64,000 bases of DNA from contig NZ_JAKGUG010000004.1 of the NCBI RefSeq assembly GCF_021568855.1, positions 62,001 to 126,000 of the forward strand. Direction: 5' to 3'. The notes under the pieces are model-generated. The model was not told the DNA's origin and did not search any database. It saw only the letters and a list, made by a program, of their open reading frames with translations. The position numbers were made by a program, and so were the translations under genes. Each line of letters opens with the position of its first letter. The first letter of the stretch is position 1. Shown here one piece after another: positions 40,143-47,883 of this stretch. Origin of the DNA: Dethiosulfovibrio russensis. Lineage in GTDB: Bacteria; Synergistota; Synergistia; Synergistales; Dethiosulfovibrionaceae.

Positions 40143-41237
40143 CTACTTTTTATAGTTTTTTCTGTAAAAAGGCTTCTTGACGACTTCCGCCGCCTTATCC
40201 TTACCTCTGATCACGACGTTCATCTTTCCTCCGACCTCGGTGGAGCCGGCTTCCACCAGGGCAAGGGCTATGTTTTCCTCCAATGTAGGAGAATAACCAC
40301 CGGTCGTAACGTGACCGACCTCTCGACCGTCGATCGATACGGGATAACCGTGGCGGGGAACCCCTTTATCCACCATCTTCAGTGCGACGGTTTTTCTCGG
40401 AAGGCCTTCGGACTTCATTTTTCTCAGAGCCTCGGCCCCTATGAAATCCGAGCTATCCAGCTTTACGAAGAACCCCAGTCCGGCCTCCAGAGGGGAAATA
40501 TCCCTGTCTATCTCATGACCGTAAAGAGGGAGACAGGCCTCGAAACGCAGGCTGTCTCTGGCCCCAAGCCCTATCGGCAATATACCGAAAGACTTTCCCG
40601 CCTCCATAATGGCGTTCCAGACCTTAGAGCCCTCTTCCCAGTCCACGTAGACCTCGAAACCGTCCTCTCCGGTATAACCAGTACGGGAGACAAGTGCCTT
40701 TACCCCGGCTACGGTGACGTTCTCCTTGAAGAAGAAAAAGCCTATCTCCGACAGATCGACGTCCACTATGGTCTGAAGGATCTCCTGAGCCAAGGGCCCC
40801 TGCAGGGCGACCTCGGCCGTAGAGGGAGAAGCGTTCTCGGCCTTGACGTCTCCCGAAAGATGGGACTCCACCCACTCGAAATCCTTGTCTACGTTGGACG
40901 CGTTGACCACCAGCAGGAACCTGTCGTTCGATGCCTTATAGACGAGCAGATCGTCGACCACTCCTCCCTCAGGGTAACACATCATGTTGTACTGGACCTG
41001 ACCGTCGCACATGACGGATATATCGTTGGAAACCAGGCTCTGCACGAAGGGAAACGCGTCGGGACCGGTGATCCAGAACTCTCCCATATGGGAGACGTCG
41101 AAAAGACCGGCCTTGGTCCTGACGTTTCGGTGCTCGTCTTTTATTCCCGGAGCGTAATGCACCGGCAGATCCCATCCCCCGAAGTCGACCATCGTCCCTC
41201 CTAATGCGACGTGATCTTGAAACATTGGAGTCTTCAT
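40143..41237 (-). CDS. gcvT: Aminomethyltransferase (glycine cleavage T protein)
   Basis: Releases ammonia from aminomethyl-GcvH and makes 5,10-methylene-tetrahydrofolate. The 364 residues start MKTPMFQDHVALGGTMVDFGGWDLPVHY (first 20 residues alone are diagnostic), and later hold YTGEDGFEVYV and the folate-binding LGARDSLRFEACLPLYGHE. ATG 41237 has GGAGGTGAG at good distance. An open frame reaching 41330 has no supporting site. It is the first gene of the gcv operon, under a glycine aptamer. Confidence 0.95.
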   Translation of the reverse strand: MKTPMFQDHVALGGTMVDFGGWDLPVHYAPGIKDEHRNVRTKAGLFDVSHMGEFWITGPDAFPFVQSLVSNDISVMCDGQVQYNMMCYPEGGVVDDLLVYKASNDRFLLVVNASNVDKDFEWVESHLSGDVKAENASPSTAEVALQGPLAQEILQTIVDVDLSEIGFFFFKENVTVAGVKALVSRTGYTGEDGFEVYVDWEEGSKVWNAIMEAGKSFGILPIGLGARDSLRFEACLPLYGHEIDRDISPLEAGLGFFVKLDSSDFIGAEALRKMKSEGLPRKTVALKMVDKGVPRHGYPVSIDGREVGHVTTGGYSPTLEENIALALVEAGSTEVGGKMNVVIRGKDKAAEVVKKPFYRKNYKK

Positions 41238-41512
41238 TTTAATCTCACCTCCACTGCTCTCGACCGCCTCTGGCGGTACGACGAGGGGTTTTTCCTCGGG
41301 CCCTGAGGAAAAACTCCACCTCCGGCCCATTGGCCGGACTATTCGTTTTTATAAACAGATATCGAGATAGGAAAGACCTTCCCGATCGACTGTTCGGTCC
41401 AGCAAATTCGGACTCATCAAGGTCGTCGGTTCCAAGGTCATGGATGGAGGAAAAATAAAGGCAACCTGGATCCTGACGACAAAGCAAAAGAGATTCTCTG
41501 TCGCACAGCCCC

Positions 41513-41623
41513 GAGGCAGCGTCTTTCAGAGGTCCGTCCAGCAGAGGTCCTTTTGCCTGAGAGTTTCGGCTCTAAGCCTTGCCCCTTCGGCGTTCGAATA
41601 TATCGAACTCTCCCACTGCCTTC
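41513..41623 (-). ncRNA. Glycine riboswitch (single aptamer) upstream of gcvT
   Basis: On the minus strand the conserved glycine aptamer core is present: GGGAGAGTTCG, then CGCCGAAGGGGCAAGG, then AACTCTCAGGCAAAAGGAC and CTGGACGGACCTCTG. The ends pair as P1 (AGGCAG near 41622-41617 with CTGCCT near 41519-41514). Only one aptamer is seen. About 275 bases separate it from the gcvT ATG. That stretch holds several hairpins (for example CCGGCC/GGCCGG near 41325-41340, followed by TTTTT), but I cannot assign the expression platform. Confidence 0.92.
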
Positions 41624-41714
41624 ATCCGGAAACGAAGTGTCTATAGACCATATACATCGCCTAGGGGTCGTTCGTCAAGTTTGGCTAAAGCTTCACAAAT
41701 AATAATACAAAATA

Positions 41715-41746
41715 CAAAAAAGAGGCGAAGGACACCCTCCGCCTCT
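41715..41746 (-). terminator. Terminator after the AGCS symporter
   Basis: On the minus strand an AGAGGCG/CGCCTCT stem (41740-41746 with 41721-41727), extended inside by a GGAGGG/CCTTC-like pairing, is followed by TTTTTT. Confidence 0.85.
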
Positions 41747-41753
41747 AAACCGT

Positions 41754-43112
41754 CTATTTCGTCTTCAAAGTACCGTCCGACTCGAAATCGTCCAAGGCCC
41801 TGCTGACGACCTTCGCCAGCCCTATTAGGGCGATGAGGTTCGGAAGGACCATCAGACCGTTGAACATATCGGCCAATTCCCACACAAGACTGACCTTCAA
41901 TGTTGCGCCTAGAACTATGAACAACATGACCAGGATCCTGTAGGGGGTCAGCCCCTTGGAACCGAAGAGGAACTTTATGTTGGCCTCTCCGAAGAAATAC
42001 CAGCCTATTATCGTGGAGAAAGCGAAGAACAGGAGGCAAATAGCGATGAAGGGATTCCCGAAGGAACCTAGCCCCAGCTCGAAAGCCCTCTGGGTCAAAG
42101 CTATACCGGTAGTCTGACCATCGATAGCACCGGTAGAGAAGATGACCAAAGCGGTCATGTTCAAGACTATGAAGGTATCGATGAAAACGCCCATGATAGC
42201 AACCAGTCCCTGCTGGGCCGGATGTTTCACCTTGGCGACGGCGTGAGCGTGAGGGGTGGAGCCCATGCCAGCCTCGTTGGAGAACAGCCCCCTGGCCACA
42301 CCGTAACGGACCGCTTCCTTGACACCGACTCCGATAAGACCGCCGGTAGCAGCTCTGGGGTCGAAGGCACCCACGAAGATCATCTTAACGGCGGGGATAA
42401 AGTTGGCCGCCTGGGTTATCAATATATAGAGACCGCCGAGAAGGTAAAGGACGGCCATGATGGGAACTACCTTTTCGGTAAAGGAGGCTATGCGTCCGAT
42501 CCCGCCGAAGAAGATCAACGCACCCAAGATGGCGACGCCTATTCCCACATAGAGAGTCGGAATGCCAAAGGCACTGTTGAAGGCATCGGCTATGGAATTG
42601 GACTGGACCATATTGCCGATGAAGCCCAAAGCAAGGATTATCGTTACCGAGAAGAATCCGGCCAGCCATTTGCTACCGAATCCATCCCTTATGTAGTAGG
42701 CGGGACCGCCTGTTACCTGTCCATGGTCGTCCCTGACCTTGTAGGTCTGAGCCAGAACGGCTTCTGCGAAGATCGTGCCCATACCGAAGAAAGCGGCGAT
42801 CCACATCCAGAAGATGGCGCCTGGTCCACCGGCTGCTATAGCAGTAGCGGCACCGGCAAGGTTCCCCGTACCTACCTGAGCGGCGATAGCGGTAGCCAGA
42901 GACTGAAAGGACGTCATCCCCTCGGCATCGGCCTTCTCGCCGCAGAGGGTCAAACCTCCGAAGGTCTGTTTGATAACCGCACCGAACTTCCTGATCTGGA
43001 CGAAACGAAGCCTCAGAGTGTAGTAGAGACCGGTACCGCAGAGGAGCACGATAAGAAGTTTACCCCAGAGAATTCCGTTGATTGCCTGCACGATGCTCAT
43101 AAGCTGATCCAT
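41754..43112 (-). CDS. Alanine/glycine:Na+ symporter (AGCS family)
   Basis: A 452-residue membrane carrier for alanine or glycine. The family motifs are clear: TSFQSLATAIAAQVGTGNLAG, GPGAIFWMWIAAFFGMG, then GGPAYYIRDG and ARGLFSNEAGMGSTPHAHA. It lies between the gcv and grd operons, so glycine is the likely substrate. It has an unusually long leader with a 13-codon upstream frame and its own terminator. RBS GAGGAGG. Confidence 0.94.
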   Translation of the reverse strand: MDQLMSIVQAINGILWGKLLIVLLCGTGLYYTLRLRFVQIRKFGAVIKQTFGGLTLCGEKADAEGMTSFQSLATAIAAQVGTGNLAGAATAIAAGGPGAIFWMWIAAFFGMGTIFAEAVLAQTYKVRDDHGQVTGGPAYYIRDGFGSKWLAGFFSVTIILALGFIGNMVQSNSIADAFNSAFGIPTLYVGIGVAILGALIFFGGIGRIASFTEKVVPIMAVLYLLGGLYILITQAANFIPAVKMIFVGAFDPRAATGGLIGVGVKEAVRYGVARGLFSNEAGMGSTPHAHAVAKVKHPAQQGLVAIMGVFIDTFIVLNMTALVIFSTGAIDGQTTGIALTQRAFELGLGSFGNPFIAICLLFFAFSTIIGWYFFGEANIKFLFGSKGLTPYRILVMLFIVLGATLKVSLVWELADMFNGLMVLPNLIALIGLAKVVSRALDDFESDGTLKTK

Positions 43113-43145
43113 AGTAGAAACCTCCTCGTTCCACGAAAGAATATA

Positions 43146-43187
43146 TTAAGTCATTTTTTGTAACCATTCAGTATCTTTTTGTTTCAT
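43146..43187 (-). CDS. Possible leader peptide of the AGCS symporter gene
   Basis: A 13-codon frame, MKQKDTEWLQKMT, with ATG 43187 and a GAGAGGGGAG site 5 bases upstream. It ends 33 bases before the symporter ATG. It sits between a candidate -10 (43288-43283) and the gene. The base composition is AT-rich relative to neighbouring genes. Confidence 0.4.
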   Translation of the reverse strand: MKQKDTEWLQKMT

Positions 43188-43461
43188 TGACACTCCCCTC
43201 TCTTTTTTTACATAAAAATCATGATAGCAGAAAACGACTGAATAGCCCTCTTTTATTCGTCGTTTTCGCCTTCACTTTCTGTATTCTACACCCACTGGAA
43301 TGAAAAAAGAACCGTATATTCCATCCATGAGAAAGTCTTGCTTTGGCATAATTTCATTTTTGCCGCAAAATTTAAAAGACACTGATGATTGAAGAAATTA
43401 AAGGAGCCTCATCGGCAAAAAGGGAGGATATGTTCAATTTAGTTCTCGAAGAATGAGGGTT

Positions 43462-43490
43462 TTGACGAACGAAAAGGACTATAGTATACT
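43462..43490 (+). promoter_or_regulatory. Candidate sigma-70 promoter facing the grd operon (antisense)
   Basis: TTGACG (43462-43467), a 17-base spacer, then TATACT (43485-43490) on the plus strand. No plus-strand gene follows. A transcript would start at about 43497 and run antisense into the terminator and the 3' part of grdB. Confidence 0.5.
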
Positions 43491-43498
43491 GTCACCCA

Positions 43499-43534
43499 TA
43501 AAAAAAGGAGAGAGACCCCAAAGGGCCTCTCTCC
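43499..43534 (-). terminator. Terminator after grdB
   Basis: On the minus strand a GGAGAGAGGCCC-type stem (arms about 43523-43534 and 43507-43519) is followed by seven T. It ends the grdXEAB transcript 50 bases after the stop. Confidence 0.9.
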
Positions 43535-43583
43535 TCTGTAACAGCTGCGATCCGCGATGTTTCTCTTGATTTGAGCTCGACGA

Positions 43584-44900
43584 CTAGTCCTCGTCTTTGA
43601 AGACCGTCTGCTCGGAGACCTCTGTCTCCAGGGCAACGAGGGCCTTGTCCACGAGGTGACGACGAAGAGCCTTCTCGTCCTCAGGAGACATATTGGGATC
43701 TCCCAGAGGGTGAGGTATGGCGACGGTGGGAATGATCCTGTTGGCACCGACGCTGAGGGAGATCGGGACGATGGTGGCCATGTGAACCACGGGGACGTCG
43801 GCGGTCTCCTCTATAGCCTTCACGAGCGTTGCACCGCAACGCGTGCAGGTTCCTCAGGTGGAGGTCAGGATAACGGCGTCTACGCCAGCTTCCTTCAGCT
43901 TGTTCCCGATCTCTACGCCGAACTTCTTGGAGTTGGCCACGGCCGTACCGTTACCGACGGTGGTGTAGAAGAGATTGTGAAGGGAACCGATGCGTCCCTC
44001 TTTCTCCAGGTCTCTGAGGACATCCACCGGAAGGACCCTGTCGGAATCCTGGTTGGCGTAGGTCTGATCGTATCCGCCGTGAGCGGTCTGATACTCGCCC
44101 TCCTTAAGATCCATAACCCCGGCGATGTCGTACTCGCCGTAGTTCTGGGCGCTGGAGGCTGCGATGTGATCCGGGTTTCCGAAAGGAACGATACCGCCGG
44201 AGGTCACAAGAGCGATCTTGGAGTGAGCCATGTCCTTGATGGCGGGACGGGGATCCACCCTGTCGAACACAGGAAGCTTGTACTCGGTCTTGAAGGGCTC
44301 GCCCTTGAGCTTCTTGATCAGCATGTCGATGGCACGCTCGGCACCGACCTTTTCGTAGAACATGTTGATACGGACGCCCTTCTCGATGTAACCCTCTTCC
44401 TCGGGGGTCCCGATGGGCTCTCCTTTCATCTGCTTGAGCAGAAGAGCGGCCATGGCGGGCACTGCTTTGCCCATGCCGCGAGCGCTGTCGGCAGCCTCGA
44501 CCACGTAGGTGCCCTTCTTGTACATCTCGGCACCGGGGTTTTCGGGATAGAGAGCGGTAACGGTGGGAATGCCCAGCTTCTCTCCGACGGCGCTACATAC
44601 GGCGCCGCAGGCGGTGCCGTAACGTCCGGCGTTGAATCCCGGACCGGCGACGAACCCGTCGGCCTCGAACTTCTTGACGGTCTCGGCCACGAACTCGGAG
44701 GTCGAGTCGATGTTGTCGGCGAAGTAGTTGTCACCGCAGATTATGGTAGCGACCACTTCGGCCTCGCCCTTGAAAGCTCCTTTAAGAGCCATACCGGGAC
44801 CGACTACGCCTTCGCGGACCTCCGGTTTGATGTCTGCCTTTTCCTCCCCGCCGATGCCGGCGAAGAACTGGTTGATGTAATGAACCACACGATAGGTCAT
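43584..44900 (-). CDS. grdB: Glycine reductase component B, selenocysteine subunit (GrdB)
   Basis: Selenoprotein of 438 residues. UGA at 43856-43854 encodes selenocysteine 349: the frame reads VDAVILTST before it and GTCTRCGATLVKAIEETA after it, to the stop at 43586-43584. With GrdE it forms protein B, whose selenolate attacks the glycine Schiff base and displaces ammonia. It is closely similar to GrdH at 24108. If UGA were read as a stop, the gene would appear broken into 348 and 79 residues. RBS AAGGAGGGG upstream of ATG 44900. Confidence 0.94.
43827..43856 (-). promoter_or_regulatory. UGA-Sec codon and SECIS-like hairpin of grdB
   Basis: On the minus strand the UGA (43856-43854) is followed 15 bases later by CGTTGC, loop GGT, GCAACG (43841-43827). 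The hairpin is identical in sequence and spacing to that in grdH. Confidence 0.75.
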
Positions 44901-44924
44901 TTGTTCCCCTCCTTACTCACAGGT

Positions 44925-45401
44925 CTACAGGGAGTACTTGGAGTACTGCTCCCGCATACCTTTAACGGCCTCGGCGAGAGCTTCTGGCTCGAGAACCATC
45001 TCCATCATACTGATCTGGTTCTCCCACTCCTCCGGGTCTGCCTCTTCGCGGATTTCCTGGTCGAATATATCGTAAACGGCAAGTCCTAACTGGACGCCAG
45101 CAAGTGGCCCTGCATAGGTCGGATCTCCGTTGCACACGGTCTCGGCATAGATCTCTGCGCCTTCCGCATCGGACGATCCCAGTACGACCACGATATCCTC
45201 GGGGTTGTACTTTTCGGCAGCGTCTTTAACACGCTGCTGGTTCTGCAGGTCCATCGCTCCGGCGGCCGTTCAGACGAAACACTCGGTCACCGAAAAAATA
45301 ACCTCCGCGCCACTGTTTTTGAAGCAGGCCTCCATCGCCGGGGCGGGAACGCCATCGCGTTCGCCCAGAAGGATGAGTTTTTTTCCGGCCAACTTACCCA
45401 T
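44925..45401 (-). CDS. grdA: Glycine/betaine reductase selenoprotein A (GrdA)
   Basis: Selenoprotein of 158 residues that carries the carboxymethyl selenoether from protein B to protein C and is then reduced by thioredoxin. The frame begins [20 protein letters not shown], and UGA at 45272-45270 is residue 44 in the canonical [15 protein letters not shown] motif. Sec44 is the known GrdA position. The C-terminal part is fully open to the stop at 44925. It is the only grdA in the window, so it probably serves both the glycine and the betaine enzymes. It lies between grdE and grdB. Confidence 0.96.
45270..45272 (-). promoter_or_regulatory. UGA-Sec codon of grdA
   Basis: The UGA lies in the frame of grdA between ...TECFV and TAAGAMDLQ. 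Downstream on the minus strand several short stems are possible in the GC-rich 45 bases (for example CTGC/GCAG around 45250-45234), but I cannot single out the SECIS hairpin. Confidence 0.85.
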
Positions 45402-45476
45402 ATCAGCAGCACCTCCTTCTATGCGTAATTATGTTTCCTCAAGTGCCTAAGGCACATGGACGTCGCTGCTGACCTC

Positions 45477-46763
45477 TTATATGGTGTAAGCGCCGATCTT
45501 ATTGAAACCGAGCTCGTTGGTGGCTCCCAGTATAGCCTGGATCTCCACCTCGAGGCTTCCGTCCTCCTGAAGGGTTCCGAAGAAACCTCCGGCGATGACG
45601 TCGGCGACGGGAAGCTCGCCTATAACCTTCTCCATAGGAGGAAGCATGACCAGCTGATTGGCGTTGCCGGCGGTAACGCAGGCGTCGCCCTCGGGGCAGG
45701 AGTCGGCCAGAGACTGGCTGGCACCGTCGCGACCGGCATACTCGTCGGTGATGAGAACTGTCTTGATTCCGGCTCTCTCAGCCTTCCAGCAGTTCATTAC
45801 CAAGTCGGCGTCGGGGTTACCGAAACCTTCCTCGGAGATGACCACTGCATCGACGCCCATCATCTTGGCCAGCTTGATCGCATAGGAAGAGCTGCGCTTC
45901 TTGTCCGCCAAGGTGACGTTCTCGTTGGTGATGATCACTCCGACGAAGTTGAAGTCCTTCCCATGGTGAGCGTAAAGATTCTTGATGACGGGATTGTTCA
46001 GGTGGACATAGGTGTTGTTCTTATCGCAGGCGGAGACGCAGTTTCCGGAGATGATCGCTCCGTCCATGACCTCGGTGGGGCTGATCATGGTGGGGATTAT
46101 CTTCTTGGCGTCGACACCGTACACCCAGGTATCGTGAAGAAGGCCCTGAGTCTGAAGCATGTAGACGTAAGCGACCTTGGGAAGATCTTCATGTGCTTTC
46201 ATAGACTCGGTGAAAGCGGGGAAATCATAGGTCTCCACGTTATCGGCCACCGCGTCCTTACAGCACTTGGCAAGATAATGGGCGGACTTCAGACCGACCT
46301 CGCGGCAAGCGGCCTCACGGGCATGGAGTTCGACTCCCTCGTCGGGAGTGATGACGACCACCAGGTTGTTGGTCTTGGAAAAAGGAGTGTAGTCGGCACC
46401 GGGACCGGACATGTCCACGATACCCTCCTGAGGGGCTACGAGACGACCGGTGGTCAGGACCACTGCGCCATCAAGGACGAGGGTTTTTCCCTCTCCGACA
46501 GGGTCGACGTCACCGATCCAGCCGGGGAATACCTCGTTGGTACCTTCTATCTTGCAGCGAGGCTCGATAGCGTCTTTCACAGGAAGGATACGAACGTTCT
46601 CCCCGGGATGCGCCAGATCCAAGTCGAGATCTGCGACTCCCTCGATACCGGAGAGCATATCGATCATTTCCTGCTTGTTGATGGTGAGGACACCGTCTTT
46701 AACGGAGGTCTTCTCACCGAAAACCAGCTTGTTAACCTTCACCTTATGGAGTTCGAGTTTCAA
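45477..46763 (-). CDS. grdE: Glycine reductase component B, subunits alpha and beta precursor (GrdE)
   Basis: Proprotein of 428 residues that cleaves itself to give two chains, one capped by a pyruvoyl group that binds glycine as a Schiff base. The known cleavage point is Asn-Cys242, and here IISGNCVSACDK puts Cys242 at exactly that position. It is homologous to GrdI at 22782. RBS is AAGGGGGGAG. The next gene, grdA, starts 75 bases downstream. Upstream, 374 bases separate it from grdX. Confidence 0.95.
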   Translation of the reverse strand: MKLELHKVKVNKLVFGEKTSVKDGVLTINKQEMIDMLSGIEGVADLDLDLAHPGENVRILPVKDAIEPRCKIEGTNEVFPGWIGDVDPVGEGKTLVLDGAVVLTTGRLVAPQEGIVDMSGPGADYTPFSKTNNLVVVITPDEGVELHAREAACREVGLKSAHYLAKCCKDAVADNVETYDFPAFTESMKAHEDLPKVAYVYMLQTQGLLHDTWVYGVDAKKIIPTMISPTEVMDGAIISGNCVSACDKNNTYVHLNNPVIKNLYAHHGKDFNFVGVIITNENVTLADKKRSSSYAIKLAKMMGVDAVVISEEGFGNPDADLVMNCWKAERAGIKTVLITDEYAGRDGASQSLADSCPEGDACVTAGNANQLVMLPPMEKVIGELPVADVIAGGFFGTLQEDGSLEVEIQAILGATNELGFNKIGAYTI

Positions 46764-46948
46764 AGCGACTCCCCCCTTCTAAAAATCGACGTCGAACGAA
46801 AAGACGAACGACGCGCCTGGAGCGTCGAAACGAACGGTACCGCCCGCTCCTCCGCTCACCTTCGTCATGACGGCAAAGCGGCGAAAACGGTACCGAACAC
46901 CTCGAGGAAGGAGTCCTGGTTCCCGAACCGGGAACCGGAGAGGGCGAC

Positions 46949-47029
46949 TCAACCCCCTAGCAACAGGGAACTCCTCAAGGCATCCGAGGACCACAAGCAT
47001 ATAGAATTAACGCCCTTGGCCTTAGCCAT
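46949..47029 (-). CDS. Possible 26-codon frame in the grdX-grdE gap
   Basis: The 374-base stretch 46764-47137 holds no recognisable gene. The best candidate is a frame starting ATG 47029 behind GAGGAGGT (8-base spacing): MAKAKGVNSICLWSSD and ten more codons, ending in UGA at 46951-46949. The same frame continues open for about 27 codons past the UGA to a second UGA. No homology is recognised. A hairpin GGTTCCC/GGGAACC lies at about 46917-46935. Confidence 0.25.
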   Translation of the reverse strand: MAKAKGVNSICLWSSDALRSSLLLGG

Positions 47030-47137
47030 GACCACATACCTCCTCGCGACACGGGGAAACTGAATCTTAAAGAAAAACCTTTCAAGAGAGATGCCTACCG
47101 AGCCACGGTCACCTCCTTTTAATGATATTACGGATAT

Positions 47138-47533
47138 CTATCGCAGGACGCCCTCTTTGTAGAGGGTTTCTTTCATAAGATCGTAGTCCAATACGGAACA
47201 ATCTCTGTACATGACTTCGGGAGTCTCATTGGGAATCAACCATCGGTCCGAGCAGGAGAGATAGACCTCTATGGCCTTCTCGACCAAAGACAACGAGGTC
47301 TCGTCGACCACAGGACGAGATTGGTCCATAGGAGCTCGGAGAAACATGGATCTAAACGGCTGATGATAAGGTCTGAAATTTCCATAGAGAGGATGATTAA
47401 GGAGGGTCCAGCCCAGGTGAATGCGATCCCTTGCGGCGACGACTACGTCATAAGCGGAGCCATCCAGGAAGATCAACTCGAGCCCCTCCTGATGAAGAGA
47501 GGAAAAAGCGGGATTATTGGTTATAAATACCAT
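47138..47533 (-). CDS. grdX: GrdX family protein
   Basis: Small protein of unknown function that opens many glycine reductase operons. The 131-residue product starts MVFITNNPAFS, the family's typical VITNNP opening, and ends with a variable C-terminal half. A GGGGTG lies about 20 bases upstream. Starts at TTG 47551 or 47545 are also possible. It is the first gene after the glycine riboswitch. The ATG lies within one arm of an 11-bp inverted repeat. Confidence 0.85.
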   Translation of the reverse strand: MVFITNNPAFSSLHQEGLELIFLDGSAYDVVVAARDRIHLGWTLLNHPLYGNFRPYHQPFRSMFLRAPMDQSRPVVDETSLSLVEKAIEVYLSCSDRWLIPNETPEVMYRDCSVLDYDLMKETLYKEGVLR

Positions 47534-47589
47534 ACGACAGTTCAAGAACAAACACCCCTATTTTGGAGAAGTTCGTCTCTGTCGTATGG
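47530..47589 (-). repeat. 11-bp inverted repeat that holds the grdX start codon
   Basis: The arms are CCATACGACAG (47530-47540) and CTGTCGTATGG (47579-47589), separated by 38 bases. On the minus strand the 3' arm contains the grdX ATG (47533-47531) and the loop contains its GGGGTG site. The repeat lies 30 bases after the glycine aptamer, so it may be the expression platform. Confidence 0.65.
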
Positions 47590-47618
47590 CCCTTTTAGCC
47601 TATTCCAGAGTAACGTCC

Positions 47619-47722
47619 CGTCGCAATCCCTTTGCCTGAGAGTTTCGACCGTATACCGGCCTTGCACCTTCGGCGCCTCCATTCCAAGAAAGCATGGATA
47701 TAGAGAGGTCTCTCTTGCGACG
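47619..47722 (-). ncRNA. Glycine riboswitch (single aptamer) upstream of grdX
   Basis: On the minus strand an 8-bp P1 stem CGTCGCAA/TTGCGACG (47722-47715 with 47626-47619) closes the aptamer. Inside are GGAGGCGCCGAAGGTGCAAGG and AAACTCTCAGGCAAAGGGA (each shown in part), the signature sequences of glycine riboswitches. It is a single aptamer like the one before gcvT. It precedes grdX-grdE-grdA-grdB and probably turns the operon on when glycine is plentiful. Confidence 0.93.
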
Positions 47723-47828
47723 TTCATCCGTACACTTCAGATTGTACCGGAAAAGTACAGGCCGTCAAGGTTTTTTCTGTGAAAAAAATCTCTTTATTTT
47801 TAGGCTCGTGGAGCAAAACAAGAAAACA

Positions 47829-47865
47829 TTAATCGGGGACGACTTCTAAAGTCGTCCCCGATTAA
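47829..47865 (-). terminator. Terminator-like hairpin after thioredoxin
   Basis: A 17-bp perfect stem (47829-47845 with 47849-47865) with a 3-base loop lies 19 bases past the thioredoxin stop. On the minus strand it is followed by TGTTTTCTTG. Confidence 0.85.
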
Positions 47866-47883
47866 ATTGATAAACGTTATAAA

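Noticed and set aside
41238..41513. A second (tandem) glycine aptamer downstream of the gcvT aptamer
   Set aside because: No second GCCGAAGG...CTCTCAGGCAAAAGGAC set is found. The stretch has only simple hairpins.
43584..43823. A separate 79-residue gene or pseudogene fragment after grdB
   Set aside because: It is the continuation of GrdB after the UGA at 43856-43854, with the same UxxCxxC motif as GrdH.
46915..46950. tRNA-like T-arm (GGTTCCCGGTTCGGGAACC) suggesting tRNA-Sec in the grdX-grdE gap
   Set aside because: No acceptor, anticodon (TCA) or D-arm can be drawn around it; it is just a hairpin.
45456..47063. A 535-codon plus-strand frame across grdE
   Set aside because: It mirrors grdE on the other strand and matches no family. 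grdE has the expected motifs including Cys242.
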